Shown piece by piece: positions 8,892-16,981 of a stretch of 64,000 nucleotides of DNA. Position 1 is the first letter of the stretch. Each line of letters begins with the position of its first letter. A program made the position numbers and the translations under genes. Source of the DNA: Eubacterium uniforme (GTDB lineage Bacteria > Bacillota > Clostridia > Lachnospirales > Lachnospiraceae); NCBI RefSeq assembly GCF_900167115.1, contig NZ_FUXZ01000003.1, forward strand, positions 186,001-250,000, given 5' to 3'. The notes beneath the pieces were generated by a model. The model was given only the letters and a program-made list of their open reading frames with translations. It was not told the DNA's origin and ran no database searches.

Positions 8892-10196
8892 TTATAGTAT
8901 ATCTATATATTCTCCAGCAAGCGCTTTATTCATGCTTCTTACAGCACAGAACTTACCGCACATTGAACAAGTATCATCATGTTCTGGTGCTCTGTCATCT
9001 CTTATGCCCTTTGCTGTTTCAGGATCAAGCGATAACTCCCACTGCTTATCCCAGTCAAATGTTCTTCTAGCATCACCCATTTCATTATCTTTATCCATGG
9101 CATGAGGAATCTTCTTTGCAATGTCTGCTGCATGAGCTGCAATCTTTGATGCTATAATTCCCTGCTTTACATCATCAACATTAGGAAGCGCTAAGTGTTC
9201 AGCTGGTGTAACGTAACATAGGAATGCTGCGCCATTTGCTGCGGCAATTGAACCACCAATTGCTGATGTGATGTGGTCATATCCAGGAGCAATATCTGTA
9301 ACGATTGGTCCAAGTACATAGAATGGAGCTCCATTACAAATAGTCTGCTGCATCTTCATATTTGCTGCAATCTGATCCATTGGCATATGGCCAGGACCTT
9401 CAACCATAACCTGAACATCTCTTGCCCATGCTCTCTTTGTAAGTTCTCCAAGTCTTACTAATTCTTCAATCTGACAAACATCTGATCCATCTGCAAGACA
9501 TCCTGGTCTGCAGGCATCACCAAGTGAAATTGTAACATCATACTCTCTACAAATTTCAAGAATCTCATCGTAGTATTCATAGAACGGATTCTCTTCACCC
9601 GTCATGCTCATCCAAGCAAATACTAATGAACCACCTCTTGATACAATGTTCATTTTTCTCTTATGCTTTTTAATCTGCTCAATTGTCTTTCTTGTAATTC
9701 CGCAGTGAAGTGTTACAAAGTCAACACCATCTTCTGCGTGAAGTCTTACTACATCAATAAAATCCTTAGCTGTTAATGTTGCCAAGTCTCTCTGATAGTG
9801 AATTACGCTGTCATAAACCGGAACTGTTCCGATCATAGCTGGACATTCACTTGTAAGTTTCTTTCTAAATGGCTGAGTATTACCATGAGATGATAAATCC
9901 ATAATTGCTTCTGCACCCATATCAACTGCAGCCATAACCTTCTGCATTTCAATATCATAATCTTTGCAGTCTCTTGAAACACCAAGATTAACATTTATCT
10001 TTGTTCTTAACATTGAACCTACACCTTCTGGTTCAATACATGTATGTAATTTATTTGCGCAAATGGCAACCTGTCCCTTTGCAACCCAATCTCTAATTTC
10101 TTCTTCTGTTCTGTATTCTTTCTTAGCAACAGCCTTCATCTCAGGTGTAATAATTCCCATTCTAGCTGCTTCCATCTGTGTACTATAATTTCTCAT
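8892..10196 (-). CDS. thiC: Phosphomethylpyrimidine synthase
   Basis: 434 aa. Radical SAM-type enzyme converting aminoimidazole ribotide to HMP phosphate, the pyrimidine half of thiamine. The family signature is unmistakable (ISLGDACRPGC, MVEGPGHMPMDQI, LGPIVTDIAPGYDHITSAIG), and the C-terminal Cys cluster CSMCGKFC holds the 4Fe-4S cluster. Last gene of the thiE-thiD-thiC operon under the TPP riboswitch at 12488-12572. The start at 10196 has AAAGGA upstream. The 465-nt spacer before it is unusual for an operon and carries structured repeats, one ending directly at the ribosome binding site. Confidence 0.97.
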   Translation of the reverse strand: MRNYSTQMEAARMGIITPEMKAVAKKEYRTEEEIRDWVAKGQVAICANKLHTCIEPEGVGSMLRTKINVNLGVSRDCKDYDIEMQKVMAAVDMGAEAIMDLSSHGNTQPFRKKLTSECPAMIGTVPVYDSVIHYQRDLATLTAKDFIDVVRLHAEDGVDFVTLHCGITRKTIEQIKKHKRKMNIVSRGGSLVFAWMSMTGEENPFYEYYDEILEICREYDVTISLGDACRPGCLADGSDVCQIEELVRLGELTKRAWARDVQVMVEGPGHMPMDQIAANMKMQQTICNGAPFYVLGPIVTDIAPGYDHITSAIGGSIAAANGAAFLCYVTPAEHLALPNVDDVKQGIIASKIAAHAADIAKKIPHAMDKDNEMGDARRTFDWDKQWELSLDPETAKGIRDDRAPEHDDTCSMCGKFCAVRSMNKALAGEYIDIL

Positions 10197-10204
10197 TCTT
10201 CTAT

Positions 10205-10284
10205 TCCTTTCTCTGCCCCTGATTTTATATCAGGGGAGCCCTCCGCGGCTTTGAGCGGAGTCAAAGATTCTCTGTAAGAGAATC
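10205..10284 (-). promoter_or_regulatory. Three-hairpin element, copy A, before thiC
   Basis: On the minus strand, hairpin 1 (10266-10284, GATTCTC/GAGAATC), linker TTTGACTC, hairpin 2 (10241-10260, CTCCGC/GCGGAG), then hairpin 3 (10216-10236, CCCCTGAT/ATCAGGGG), followed at once by AGAGAAAGGA and the thiC start. The hairpin-2 loop contains AAAGCC, which can pair with the GGCT that follows, a possible pseudoknot. Copies C, B and D share the order and differ by paired changes. No U-run follows, so it is not a plain terminator. Confidence 0.65.
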
Positions 10285-10331
10285 TACCTTTCATATAAAC
10301 TATAACAAAAAAATATTTGAAACTTTCAAGA

Positions 10332-10635
10332 TGTTTGCTTGGGTGAGCATATTTATATATCACGCAAACGGTTGAGTGTTTCCTAAATTCTGCGTTCACT
10401 CTTGGGATTTTTCTATAAGCTCCGAAAACTCGCGCTTCGCGCTCAAACACGTTCTACGCTTATGAAAAATAGCAAGCAGAAGATTCTTCTACGAAGAATC
10501 TCTGACTCCGCTCAAAGCCGCGGAGGGCTCCTATGATATTACATATCATAGGTAATCCAAACGTTCACTTGAATTTTTAACGGAAAACTCAAATTGTTTG
10601 CTTAGATATTATAAATATGCTCACCCAAGCAAACA
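10332..10635. repeat. 304-nt segment bounded by a 25-bp perfect inverted repeat
   Basis: TGTTTGCTTGGGTGAGCAT... at 10332-10356 is exactly repeated in reverse at 10611-10635. The 254 nt between hold no credible gene but contain GCGCGAAGCGC, the pair TTTTTCTATAAGC/GCTTATGAAAAA, and an inverted copy of the three-hairpin element. I see no target-site duplication. It may be a MITE-like insertion or a large folded RNA in the thiD-thiC spacer. Confidence 0.6.
10482..10552 (+). repeat. Three-hairpin element, copy B, inverted
   Basis: Same order as copies A and C but read on the plus strand: hairpin 1 GATTCTT/AAGAATC (10482-10500), linker TCTGACTC, hairpin 2 CTCCGC/GCGGAG (10506-10525), hairpin 3 CCTATGATAT/ATATCATAGG (10530-10552). 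No ribosome binding site or gene follows, and it is antisense to the thi transcript. It can pair with copy A to form a very long stem. Confidence 0.6.
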
Positions 10636-10661
10636 CCAATCGAATTTAATTAATATTTTTG

Positions 10662-11447
10662 TTATTTTATAAGCATATAATTATGACATAAAGGGCCTGA
10701 GCCTTTGCCCAAATCCAAACCAGCATTTAAACAATTAGTAATATATTCTTTAGCGTGTTTAACTGCCTCTTCTAAACTTTCGCCTTTGGCAAGGCCTGAT
10801 GCAATTGCTGATGATAATGTACAGCCTGTTCCATGAGTGTTTGGATTATTAACTCTTTTACCCATAAACCACTTACCCTCACCACTCATATATAGCAAGT
10901 CATTTGCATCATTAACGCTATGTCCGCCTTTAAGTAAAACATTGCATTTATAAGTTTCGCTAATAATCTTTGCAGCTTTAATCATGTCATCTTTATTTTT
11001 TATTTCCATATCAGCAAGTATTTCTGCCTCAGGAATATTAGGAGTAACAACTGTAGCAATTGTAAGTAATTTCTTTTTTAATACCTCAATTGCTTCTTCA
11101 TTAATTAATCTTACTCCACTTGTTGATACCATAACCGGATCAACAACTATGTTACTAATTTTATACTCTAGAAGTTTTTTTGAAATTATATCTATGATTC
11201 TTCCATCGGATACCATACCTATTTTAACGGCATCAGGATAGATGTCCGTACATACGGCATCTAACTGCTTTCCAACGAACTCATCATTAACTTCTAGTAT
11301 TCCTAGTACACCGGTCGTATTCTGCGCAGTTAAAGCCGTTATCACACTCATGGCATACACGCCTAGAGCGCTCATGGTCTTTATATCCGCTTGGATACCG
11401 GCGCCTCCGCTAGAATCACTTCCAGCGATTGTTAATGCTGTTTTCAT
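10662..11447 (-). CDS. thiD: Hydroxymethylpyrimidine/phosphomethylpyrimidine kinase
   Basis: 261 aa. Ribokinase-fold kinase that phosphorylates HMP and HMP-P to HMP-PP for thiamine assembly. The N-terminus [20 protein letters not shown], the [10 protein letters not shown] segment and the C-terminal [16 protein letters not shown] anion-hole and catalytic motif are typical. The start at 11447 has AAAGGAGGATAAT directly upstream; a frame reaching back to 11549 only reads through the hairpin element and is not coding. Middle gene of the operon; its product supplies the same intermediate that ThiC makes. Confidence 0.96.
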   Translation of the reverse strand: MKTALTIAGSDSSGGAGIQADIKTMSALGVYAMSVITALTAQNTTGVLGILEVNDEFVGKQLDAVCTDIYPDAVKIGMVSDGRIIDIISKKLLEYKISNIVVDPVMVSTSGVRLINEEAIEVLKKKLLTIATVVTPNIPEAEILADMEIKNKDDMIKAAKIISETYKCNVLLKGGHSVNDANDLLYMSGEGKWFMGKRVNNPNTHGTGCTLSSAIASGLAKGESLEEAVKHAKEYITNCLNAGLDLGKGSGPLCHNYMLIK

Positions 11448-11451
11448 ATTA

Positions 11452-11534
11452 TCCTCCTTTACTGCCCCTGATTTTATATCAGGGGAGCCCTTCGCGGCTC
11501 CCCGCGAAGTCAAAGATTCACTTTTAGGTGAATC
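11452..11534 (-). promoter_or_regulatory. Three-hairpin element, copy C, before thiD
   Basis: Minus-strand order: hairpin 1 GATTCAC/GTGAATC (11515-11534), TTTGACTTC, hairpin 2 CTTCGCGG/CCGCGAAG (11490-11509), hairpin 3 CCCCTGAT/ATCAGGGG (11465-11485), then AGTAAAGGAGG of thiD. Compared with copy A, hairpins 1 and 2 differ by paired changes. The loop of hairpin 2 holds GGAGCC, complementary to the GGCTCC that follows. Confidence 0.65.
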
Positions 11535-11549
11535 CTCCTTATCAAACAT

Positions 11550-11658
11550 TAATTTTTTATAGCGACCTGAAGTGGTGCCCCCAGCCTGCCGCTTTTATGA
11601 CGCCCATTTGCCCTGAGCGGAATGGGCTGTATATAAAACCGTAAATGATGTTCACAAC
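11550..11658 (-). other. G+C-rich, probably folded spacer between thiE and thiD
   Basis: About 110 nt without a gene. On the minus strand GCCCATT/AATGGGC encloses CCGCTCAGGGCA, then a second stem AGCG...CGCT encloses CAGGCTGGGGGCACCACTTC, then ATAAAAAA. The composition is clearly richer in G+C than its surroundings. I do not recognise a known riboswitch class. Confidence 0.4.
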
Positions 11659-12300
11659 TTATGCGTCTATCAAATTACGAGTTTTTTCTTTTAGTTTAAT
11701 TGTATCTGTCTTTATATCAGTGCTTGCATATATGGCGCTTACTACTGCGATTCCAGATATTCCACTATCTTTTAAAACGTCAATGTTGTCATAAGTCAAG
11801 CCACCTATTGCAACCACTGGTATTTCTACTGATGCACAAATTGCTTTTAAGTCTTCAACTGTTAAGCGTTTTGCATTCTGTTTTGTTCCGCTAGTGTAAA
11901 TTGCTCCACTTCCTAAGTAGTCTGCACCTTTCATCTGTGCTTCTTTAGCCTGTTCAATAGTTTTAGCAGTAATTCCAATTATCTTTTCAGGACCAAGAAT
12001 CTTTCTTGCTTCTTCTATATCCATGTCATCCTGTCCAAGATGAACTCCATCTGCATCTACCATTTTTGCTATTTCTACATTATCATTAATAATAAGCGGA
12101 ACATTAAACTTTTCACATATTTTTTTTATCTCTTTTGCTTCTTCTAAAAAGTTCTTTTCATCTATATCTTTTTCTCTTATCTGTAAAATTGTAACTCCGC
12201 CTTCAAGACTTTCTTTTACAACTTCTGATAATGTTCTTCCATTTAACCAGCTTCTATCTGTTATTCCATATAAAAGCATATCTTCTTTTTTTACATTCAT
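11659..12300 (-). CDS. thiE: Thiamine-phosphate synthase
   Basis: 213 aa TIM-barrel enzyme that joins HMP-PP and thiazole phosphate to form thiamine phosphate. Motifs: LYGITDRSWL at the N-terminus, TILQIREKD, VPLIINDNVEIA, DGVHLGQDDM, YLGSGAIYTSGTK and VVAIGGL, all characteristic. First gene of the riboswitch-controlled operon thiE-thiD-thiC; AGGTGA precedes the ATG. Thiazole synthesis genes and thiM are not in the window, so the thiazole half must come from elsewhere. Confidence 0.96.
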   Translation of the reverse strand: MNVKKEDMLLYGITDRSWLNGRTLSEVVKESLEGGVTILQIREKDIDEKNFLEEAKEIKKICEKFNVPLIINDNVEIAKMVDADGVHLGQDDMDIEEARKILGPEKIIGITAKTIEQAKEAQMKGADYLGSGAIYTSGTKQNAKRLTVEDLKAICASVEIPVVAIGGLTYDNIDVLKDSGISGIAVVSAIYASTDIKTDTIKLKEKTRNLIDA

Positions 12301-12404
12301 TTTTATTCACCTATCAAATCACCGAAAACACTACGCTTGTTTCGGGATTGTATGCAGTCGTCAAATACATTCAAGCAAGCTTGATGTACTTGACTCGTTG
12401 CTAA

Positions 12405-12438
12405 ACATAAAAGCAGTTACGCACATAGGCATAACTGC
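12405..12438 (-). terminator. Riboswitch expression-platform terminator
   Basis: GCAGTTA (12432-12438 on minus) pairs with TAACTGC (12413-12419), followed by TTTTATGTTT. It lies about 50 nt after the TPP aptamer and about 110 nt before thiE. Between them TTTACTA/TAGTAGTAAA forms another hairpin that may act in the alternative fold. Confidence 0.75.
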
Positions 12439-12487
12439 TAATAATCTTAGTATCAATTTACTACTAACCATAGTAAATTTCTCGTTA

Positions 12488-12572
12488 TTACCCTACGTTG
12501 GCATTATCCAAATCAGGTTATGGGTCCAGAAGATACATTCTGTTCTCAGCCAGTTTACACCAGCTCCCCGTT
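12488..12572 (-). promoter_or_regulatory. TPP riboswitch aptamer (THI element)
   Basis: Reading the minus strand: GGGGAGC at the 5' side, the conserved GGCTGAGAAC loop, GGACCC, then ACCTGATTTGGATAATGCC and AACGTAGGG. These are the universally conserved pyrimidine- and pyrophosphate-sensing parts of the TPP aptamer. With bound thiamine pyrophosphate it should favour the terminator downstream and switch off thiE-thiD-thiC. Confidence 0.97.
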
Positions 12573-12596
12573 TTCATTATTATTTAACCAAGAAGT

Positions 12597-12625
12597 ATTA
12601 TACTTCTCTTTCTATTATTTTTCAA
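12597..12625 (-). promoter_or_regulatory. Promoter of the thiamine operon
   Basis: Minus strand TTGAAA (12620-12625), 17-nt spacer, TATAAT (12597-12602). Start of transcription near 12590 places the TPP aptamer at the very beginning of the transcript. The promoter lies within 40 nt of the GH43 stop codon. Confidence 0.85.
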
Positions 12626-12635
12626 TATTTTAAAA

Positions 12636-14273
12636 TTATTTTTCTAAAATGTTAATTCTAAAATCAGAAAAAGCTGCAACTCCACCTACTTCTTTAGTCG
12701 AATAAACAAACAATCCATATCTAACGCCAGTAAAATGATCTAGTCTAAACTTAAGTTTATGAACATCTCCGATTCTTTCACCATCAACAGCAAACTCACA
12801 TTCATCTTTTTCATCAGCAAATGTTGTTCTACAGCTTATCAATACTTCATCCTTATCAATCAACACTTTTTCTCTTATTATGCATGGCTTATCAGCTAAT
12901 ATCCAAGTATCCTCATCACTATAAAAATCACACATCACCTTATAAAGTTTTCCATCAACCTTCATAATACCAGCAAATGCATAATCCCCCTGGAAAGTTG
13001 CTAATCCTGCAAAGTCACCATCATTTAGTGAATCTGCTTTAAGTAATACACTAGCATCACATCCCGGATAAACCATTCTAACAGTTAGTGTATTTTTAGC
13101 ATAGAAAAGATTATTTACAACTCTGTCAGTCTTTATACTTAATCGACCTTCATTTACACTAATCAATTCAAGATTTGGTTCATGACTAAACTGCCACATA
13201 CTCTTAAGGCCAAAGCATCCATATAATCTATCGTTATATTTATCTTTTTCTAACTTAGTAAGATAAGAAAAATCATCATTACTTATAAGTGGTTCATACG
13301 CATACATATCACTATTTTCATTCGACTTAGTAGTACTTTTACTACTAACTACATTACTAATATTTTTTATATAATACGTTTCAATATTCTTTAATTCTTC
13401 ACCTTTATACCTAACCAAAATCTTACCATTCTCAATTTCACAAGGAACTAAATTCGGGACTCTACCAACTGAACCACTATCTTGAAAAACCATTATATAG
13501 TAATTTCCAAGTCCATCATCAACGATGCCTCCCTGTGCCAGTCCACTATTTCTAAATCCAAGGTCTTCATCAAGTATATCTCCACCCATAAATTCACCAT
13601 CTATGGAATCAGCCCAATATACCGCTTCAACCCTTCTCCAAAATTCTTTCTTTGAATGAATTAAGAATACATATATTTTGCCATCTATCTCATATATATG
13701 AGAGCCTTCATATCCCAGATTAGGATTTCCCTTATCGCTAATAATGATTCTATCAATTCCACCTTCCTTAGGCTTTGACAAATCTTCTTCTAACTGTGTT
13801 AAATGAATATCCGTATTTCCATATACAATATAAACACTACCATCCTTAAAAAGCACAGAAGGATCATGATAAAATCCTTCTATTTCTCCACGGCTCCATT
13901 TACCATTTAACTTATCTGATTTATAAAAATATGTTTTCTTAGTATCGTTACAAGAAAAAATAATATAATAATAGCCTTCGTGATATCTAATACAAGGTGC
14001 CCACATACCCTGGCCATATATATGCTTATATGTATTATCATTATCTTTAGCACTCTCAAGTTTCTGGGCATCCGTACCCTCTATACTTTCATAAACATAA
14101 GTAAAATGTTCCCAGTTAATCAGATCATACGACCTTAATATTTCACATCCCGGATAAAAATGCATTGTAGTACTAACCATATAGTAGGTATTATTAACTC
14201 TAATAACATCCGGATCAGGATAATCCATTCTTGTAATTGGATTAGTACCGTAAACCTTCTTTATTTTTTTCAT
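12636..14273 (-). CDS. GH43 family beta-xylosidase / arabinofuranosidase
   Basis: 545 aa, no signal peptide, so a cytoplasmic enzyme acting on imported xylo-oligosaccharides. The N-terminal five-bladed propeller shows NPITRMDYPDPDVIR (the Asp of this segment is the general base), FYHDPSVLFKDG, and GYEGSHIYEIDGKIYVF (the Glu is the likely acid). Residues from about 345 on form a second beta-sandwich (WQFSHEPN, then LADKPCIIRE) as in GH43 xylosidases with a C-terminal concanavalin-like domain. TTAGGAGAT precedes the start. Part of the xylan block with GH39 and GH10; exact bond specificity cannot be told. Confidence 0.88.
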   Translation of the reverse strand: MKKIKKVYGTNPITRMDYPDPDVIRVNNTYYMVSTTMHFYPGCEILRSYDLINWEHFTYVYESIEGTDAQKLESAKDNDNTYKHIYGQGMWAPCIRYHEGYYYIIFSCNDTKKTYFYKSDKLNGKWSRGEIEGFYHDPSVLFKDGSVYIVYGNTDIHLTQLEEDLSKPKEGGIDRIIISDKGNPNLGYEGSHIYEIDGKIYVFLIHSKKEFWRRVEAVYWADSIDGEFMGGDILDEDLGFRNSGLAQGGIVDDGLGNYYIMVFQDSGSVGRVPNLVPCEIENGKILVRYKGEELKNIETYYIKNISNVVSSKSTTKSNENSDMYAYEPLISNDDFSYLTKLEKDKYNDRLYGCFGLKSMWQFSHEPNLELISVNEGRLSIKTDRVVNNLFYAKNTLTVRMVYPGCDASVLLKADSLNDGDFAGLATFQGDYAFAGIMKVDGKLYKVMCDFYSDEDTWILADKPCIIREKVLIDKDEVLISCRTTFADEKDECEFAVDGERIGDVHKLKFRLDHFTGVRYGLFVYSTKEVGGVAAFSDFRINILEK

Positions 14274-14310
14274 TTTTTAATCTCCTAATCTCACAAATCG
14301 CAAAATTAAA

Positions 14311-14350
14311 AAGCAGTATAAACTCTGCATTAACACAGTTGATACTGCTT
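14311..14350 (-). terminator. Terminator after the GT2 gene
   Basis: AAGCAGTATAAACT pairs with AGTTGATACTGCTT around a 12-nt loop; T-runs follow on both strands. Confidence 0.75.
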
Positions 14351-14357
14351 TTTTTAA

Positions 14358-15302
14358 TTAATATAACATCTTAGCGTCTTCTACATTTGTTTCAGCTGCA
14401 ATATAGTGTGGTCTGTTCTTTGTTTCCATATAAATCTTAGATATGTACTGACCAATAATACCCAAACAGAACAATTGCATTCCACCTATGAATACAATAA
14501 TACATACTAAAGATGCCCAACCAGCAACAGGATCTCCAAATACAAGACGTCTAACAAATACAAATATCATCAAGATAAACGAAACAAATGTCATCATAAT
14601 ACCAAATAATGATGCAATACTAAGTGGAGCGTTAGAGAAATTAATTATACCATCAAGTGCATACTTAAATAATCCCCAGAAATTCCACTTTGTTGTACCT
14701 GCTACTCGCTCTATATTTTCAAATGGTAACCAGTATGTTCTAAAACCGATCCATCCAAAAATACCCTTTGAAAATCTATTATATTCACTCATCGAAACTA
14801 TAGCATCAACCATTTCTCGCTTCATAAGTCTGAAATCTCTTGCACCGTCAACAACATCCGCATCCGAAATTTTATTTATTATTTTATAGAATTTTCTAGC
14901 GAAAAAACTTCTAATTGGCGGTTCGCCTTTTCTAGTTTCTCTTCTAGTTGCAACTGAATCATACTCTCCAGTTTTTAGGATTTTTACCATTTCAGGCAAA
15001 AGTGAAGGTGGATCTTGTAAGTCAGCATCCATTACTGCTACGTAATCTCCTTTTGCATTACAAAAACCAGCATACATTGCAGCTTCTTTTCCAAAGTTTC
15101 TTGAAAAAGAAATATATTTTACATGCTCATCCTTACCTGCTAATTCTTTTAATTTTGAAAGTGTGCCATCCTTAGAACCGTCATTAACAAATAATAACTC
15201 ATATTCGACATCCATACCTGATAAAACCTTAGTAGCTTCATCATAAAAATATGGAAGAGCTTCCTGTTCGTTATAACAAGGAACAATCGCTGTTATTTTC
15301 AT
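14358..15302 (-). CDS. GtrB-like polyprenyl-phosphate glycosyltransferase (GT2)
   Basis: 314 aa from the ATG at 15302, which has GGAGGATAATT upstream; the longest ORF adds 11 residues. GT-A domain: ITAIVPCYNEQEALPYF, LLFVNDGSKDGT, and VMDADLQDPPSLL with the metal-binding DxD-type motif. Two C-terminal membrane helices (about 230-260 and 268-295) are typical of GtrB/DPM1-like enzymes that move a sugar from a nucleotide donor to undecaprenyl phosphate on the inner face of the membrane. No flippase or GtrA partner is adjacent. It sits between xylosidase genes but is probably unrelated to xylan use. Confidence 0.88.
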   Translation of the reverse strand: MKITAIVPCYNEQEALPYFYDEATKVLSGMDVEYELLFVNDGSKDGTLSKLKELAGKDEHVKYISFSRNFGKEAAMYAGFCNAKGDYVAVMDADLQDPPSLLPEMVKILKTGEYDSVATRRETRKGEPPIRSFFARKFYKIINKISDADVVDGARDFRLMKREMVDAIVSMSEYNRFSKGIFGWIGFRTYWLPFENIERVAGTTKWNFWGLFKYALDGIINFSNAPLSIASLFGIMMTFVSFILMIFVFVRRLVFGDPVAGWASLVCIIVFIGGMQLFCLGIIGQYISKIYMETKNRPHYIAAETNVEDAKMLY

Positions 15303-15393
15303 AATTATCCTCCATTCCTTTAAAACTGAAATCAACGCTCATCTTAATTTTGTGTCAGTTTTAAATATGTATTGTCTATCATAAAAGCCCTTT

Positions 15394-16929
15394 TTATTTA
15401 TACTGCATAACCCTATTATAATCATATCCTGTATCAGAAATAACTGATACTTTCCTAAGTTCAAAGTAAACCATAGCATTTTCTTTAAGTTCAATATCAA
15501 AACTTACTTTGCCATCTACTGCACTTATAACCTTAGTAGAAACTTGTGGATAAGAAGCACTCTTAATAAGTTCAATATCTTCCTTCTTAAGAATTCTGTT
15601 TTCACCAAGATCATGCCATACCTTAAGTGGATTACATACTTCTTCATCTACTCTCTTAGTAAGAAGTACATAATTCCCATCTTTAACATTGATTTCATAT
15701 GAATTAATAAAGTCATTTCCACTACGTTCAAGAGTCACGTTATAACACACACCCTTAACTGTGTTTTCATTATCTATAACTACAATACTTGTATCATCCT
15801 TCTGAATACATGTTTTGTAATTATCCTTTAAATATTTAAAGAATGCAAATGTCCAAAATGTAGGTTTTGGAATATTACCATATGTAACAAGGCCAAATCC
15901 ACCGTGGAATAATGAATATGGTACACCCATTTCTTCAAAACAATCACCAAATGTCCAATATGAATATAGCTTATTATCATCACCAAGTTTTGATAACTGA
16001 TTAGCTATATAAGCTGCATTCTGGTTTGTATCATGTAATGGACAGATTGGAATATATGATGTATTAAATTCTGTAATATGAATATCCTTTCCCTTAAATT
16101 CAGGAAAACTATCAATAATCTCTCTTGTTGAATGAAGTCCTGGAAAACCATCTTCCTCATTCATAGGATCCATAAGTTTTGCATATCCATAATGACCTGT
16201 ATATTCAGGTAATTCTGTTGCGTAATGATGTCTTGTAATAACATCAGGTTCAAGGTTCTTTCCCTTACAAAATTCAAGAAATGCCTTAATCCACTTTCTA
16301 TCTGAGCCACCACATACTGCAGGTCCACCTACCTTAAAGTCTTTATCAACTTCCTTAACTGCATTGAATGATACTTCAAATAATTTAAAGTATTCTTCCA
16401 TGTCAGCATTCTCCCAGAAACCTGGTAAGTTAGGTTCATTCCATACTTCAACTGGCCAAGTTATAACTTCATCCCTGCCATATCTATCTATTAAATGTCT
16501 TAATGTAACCTGAATCAACTTCTTCCACGCATCATAATCCTTTGGAGGTGTTGTATTACCTTTCCAATAGAATATAGTTTGTTCTCCACTTGCCATCTTA
16601 TATGGCATAAATCCAAGTTCAAGATAAGGCTTTAAATTAATCGAAAGGTAAAAATCAAAAACCAAATCAAGGTAAGTAAAATTATAATCAATTGTTACTT
16701 CACCACCGAATCTTGTCATATCTCTTTCCTGATAAATTGCCATATCATCACAGAAAAGTCCATGTCCTCTTATGTACTTGAATCCGATTTCTTTCTGGCA
16801 AAGCTTTAACTGATCCTGATACTCTTTAAAAAGAGCAAGACCCATACGTCCAGTTCCAATACAACTATCAACATAATTATTGAAACTGCAACTGTTGTCA
16901 AAACTTAATTTGATGTCATTCTTTTTCAT
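15394..16929 (-). CDS. GH39 family beta-xylosidase
   Basis: 511 aa, no signal peptide. GH39 retaining glycosidase: acid/base Glu165 in VEVWNEPNLPGFW and nucleophile Glu287 in IHITEFNTSY, with the conserved RGHGLFCDDM near the N-terminus and a C-terminal beta-sandwich. It removes xylose from the non-reducing end of xylo-oligosaccharides in the cytoplasm. AAAAGGAGAAA precedes the ATG. Works with the cytoplasmic GH43 enzyme on products of the secreted GH10 xylanase. Confidence 0.92.
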   Translation of the reverse strand: MKKNDIKLSFDNSCSFNNYVDSCIGTGRMGLALFKEYQDQLKLCQKEIGFKYIRGHGLFCDDMAIYQERDMTRFGGEVTIDYNFTYLDLVFDFYLSINLKPYLELGFMPYKMASGEQTIFYWKGNTTPPKDYDAWKKLIQVTLRHLIDRYGRDEVITWPVEVWNEPNLPGFWENADMEEYFKLFEVSFNAVKEVDKDFKVGGPAVCGGSDRKWIKAFLEFCKGKNLEPDVITRHHYATELPEYTGHYGYAKLMDPMNEEDGFPGLHSTREIIDSFPEFKGKDIHITEFNTSYIPICPLHDTNQNAAYIANQLSKLGDDNKLYSYWTFGDCFEEMGVPYSLFHGGFGLVTYGNIPKPTFWTFAFFKYLKDNYKTCIQKDDTSIVVIDNENTVKGVCYNVTLERSGNDFINSYEINVKDGNYVLLTKRVDEEVCNPLKVWHDLGENRILKKEDIELIKSASYPQVSTKVISAVDGKVSFDIELKENAMVYFELRKVSVISDTGYDYNRVMQYK

Positions 16930-16981
16930 TATTTTTCTCCTTTTAGTTTCTTTTTTCTTTTCTTTTTATATTACCTCATCT

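Noticed and set aside
10193-10450. 85-residue minus-strand ORF overlapping the thiC start
   Set aside because: It reads through hairpin element A and part of the inverted repeat, overlaps the thiC start codon and has no ribosome binding site; the C-terminal similarity to the N-terminal extension of thiD comes only from the repeated DNA.
10332-10635. Insertion sequence
   Set aside because: No transposase frame and no target-site duplication; kept only as MITE-like or structured repeat.
11448-11549. 34-codon N-terminal extension of thiD
   Set aside because: The frame crosses element C by chance; AAAGGAGG sits exactly before [11 protein letters not shown], the usual ThiD start.
12398-12655. 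85-residue plus-strand ORF
   Set aside because: It lies antisense over the TPP riboswitch, its terminator and the thi promoter.
15319-15365. Terminator after GH39 formed by TTTAAAACTGA/TCAGTTTTAAA
   Set aside because: The loop is 25 nt, the stem is A+T-only in large part and no T-run follows on the minus strand.
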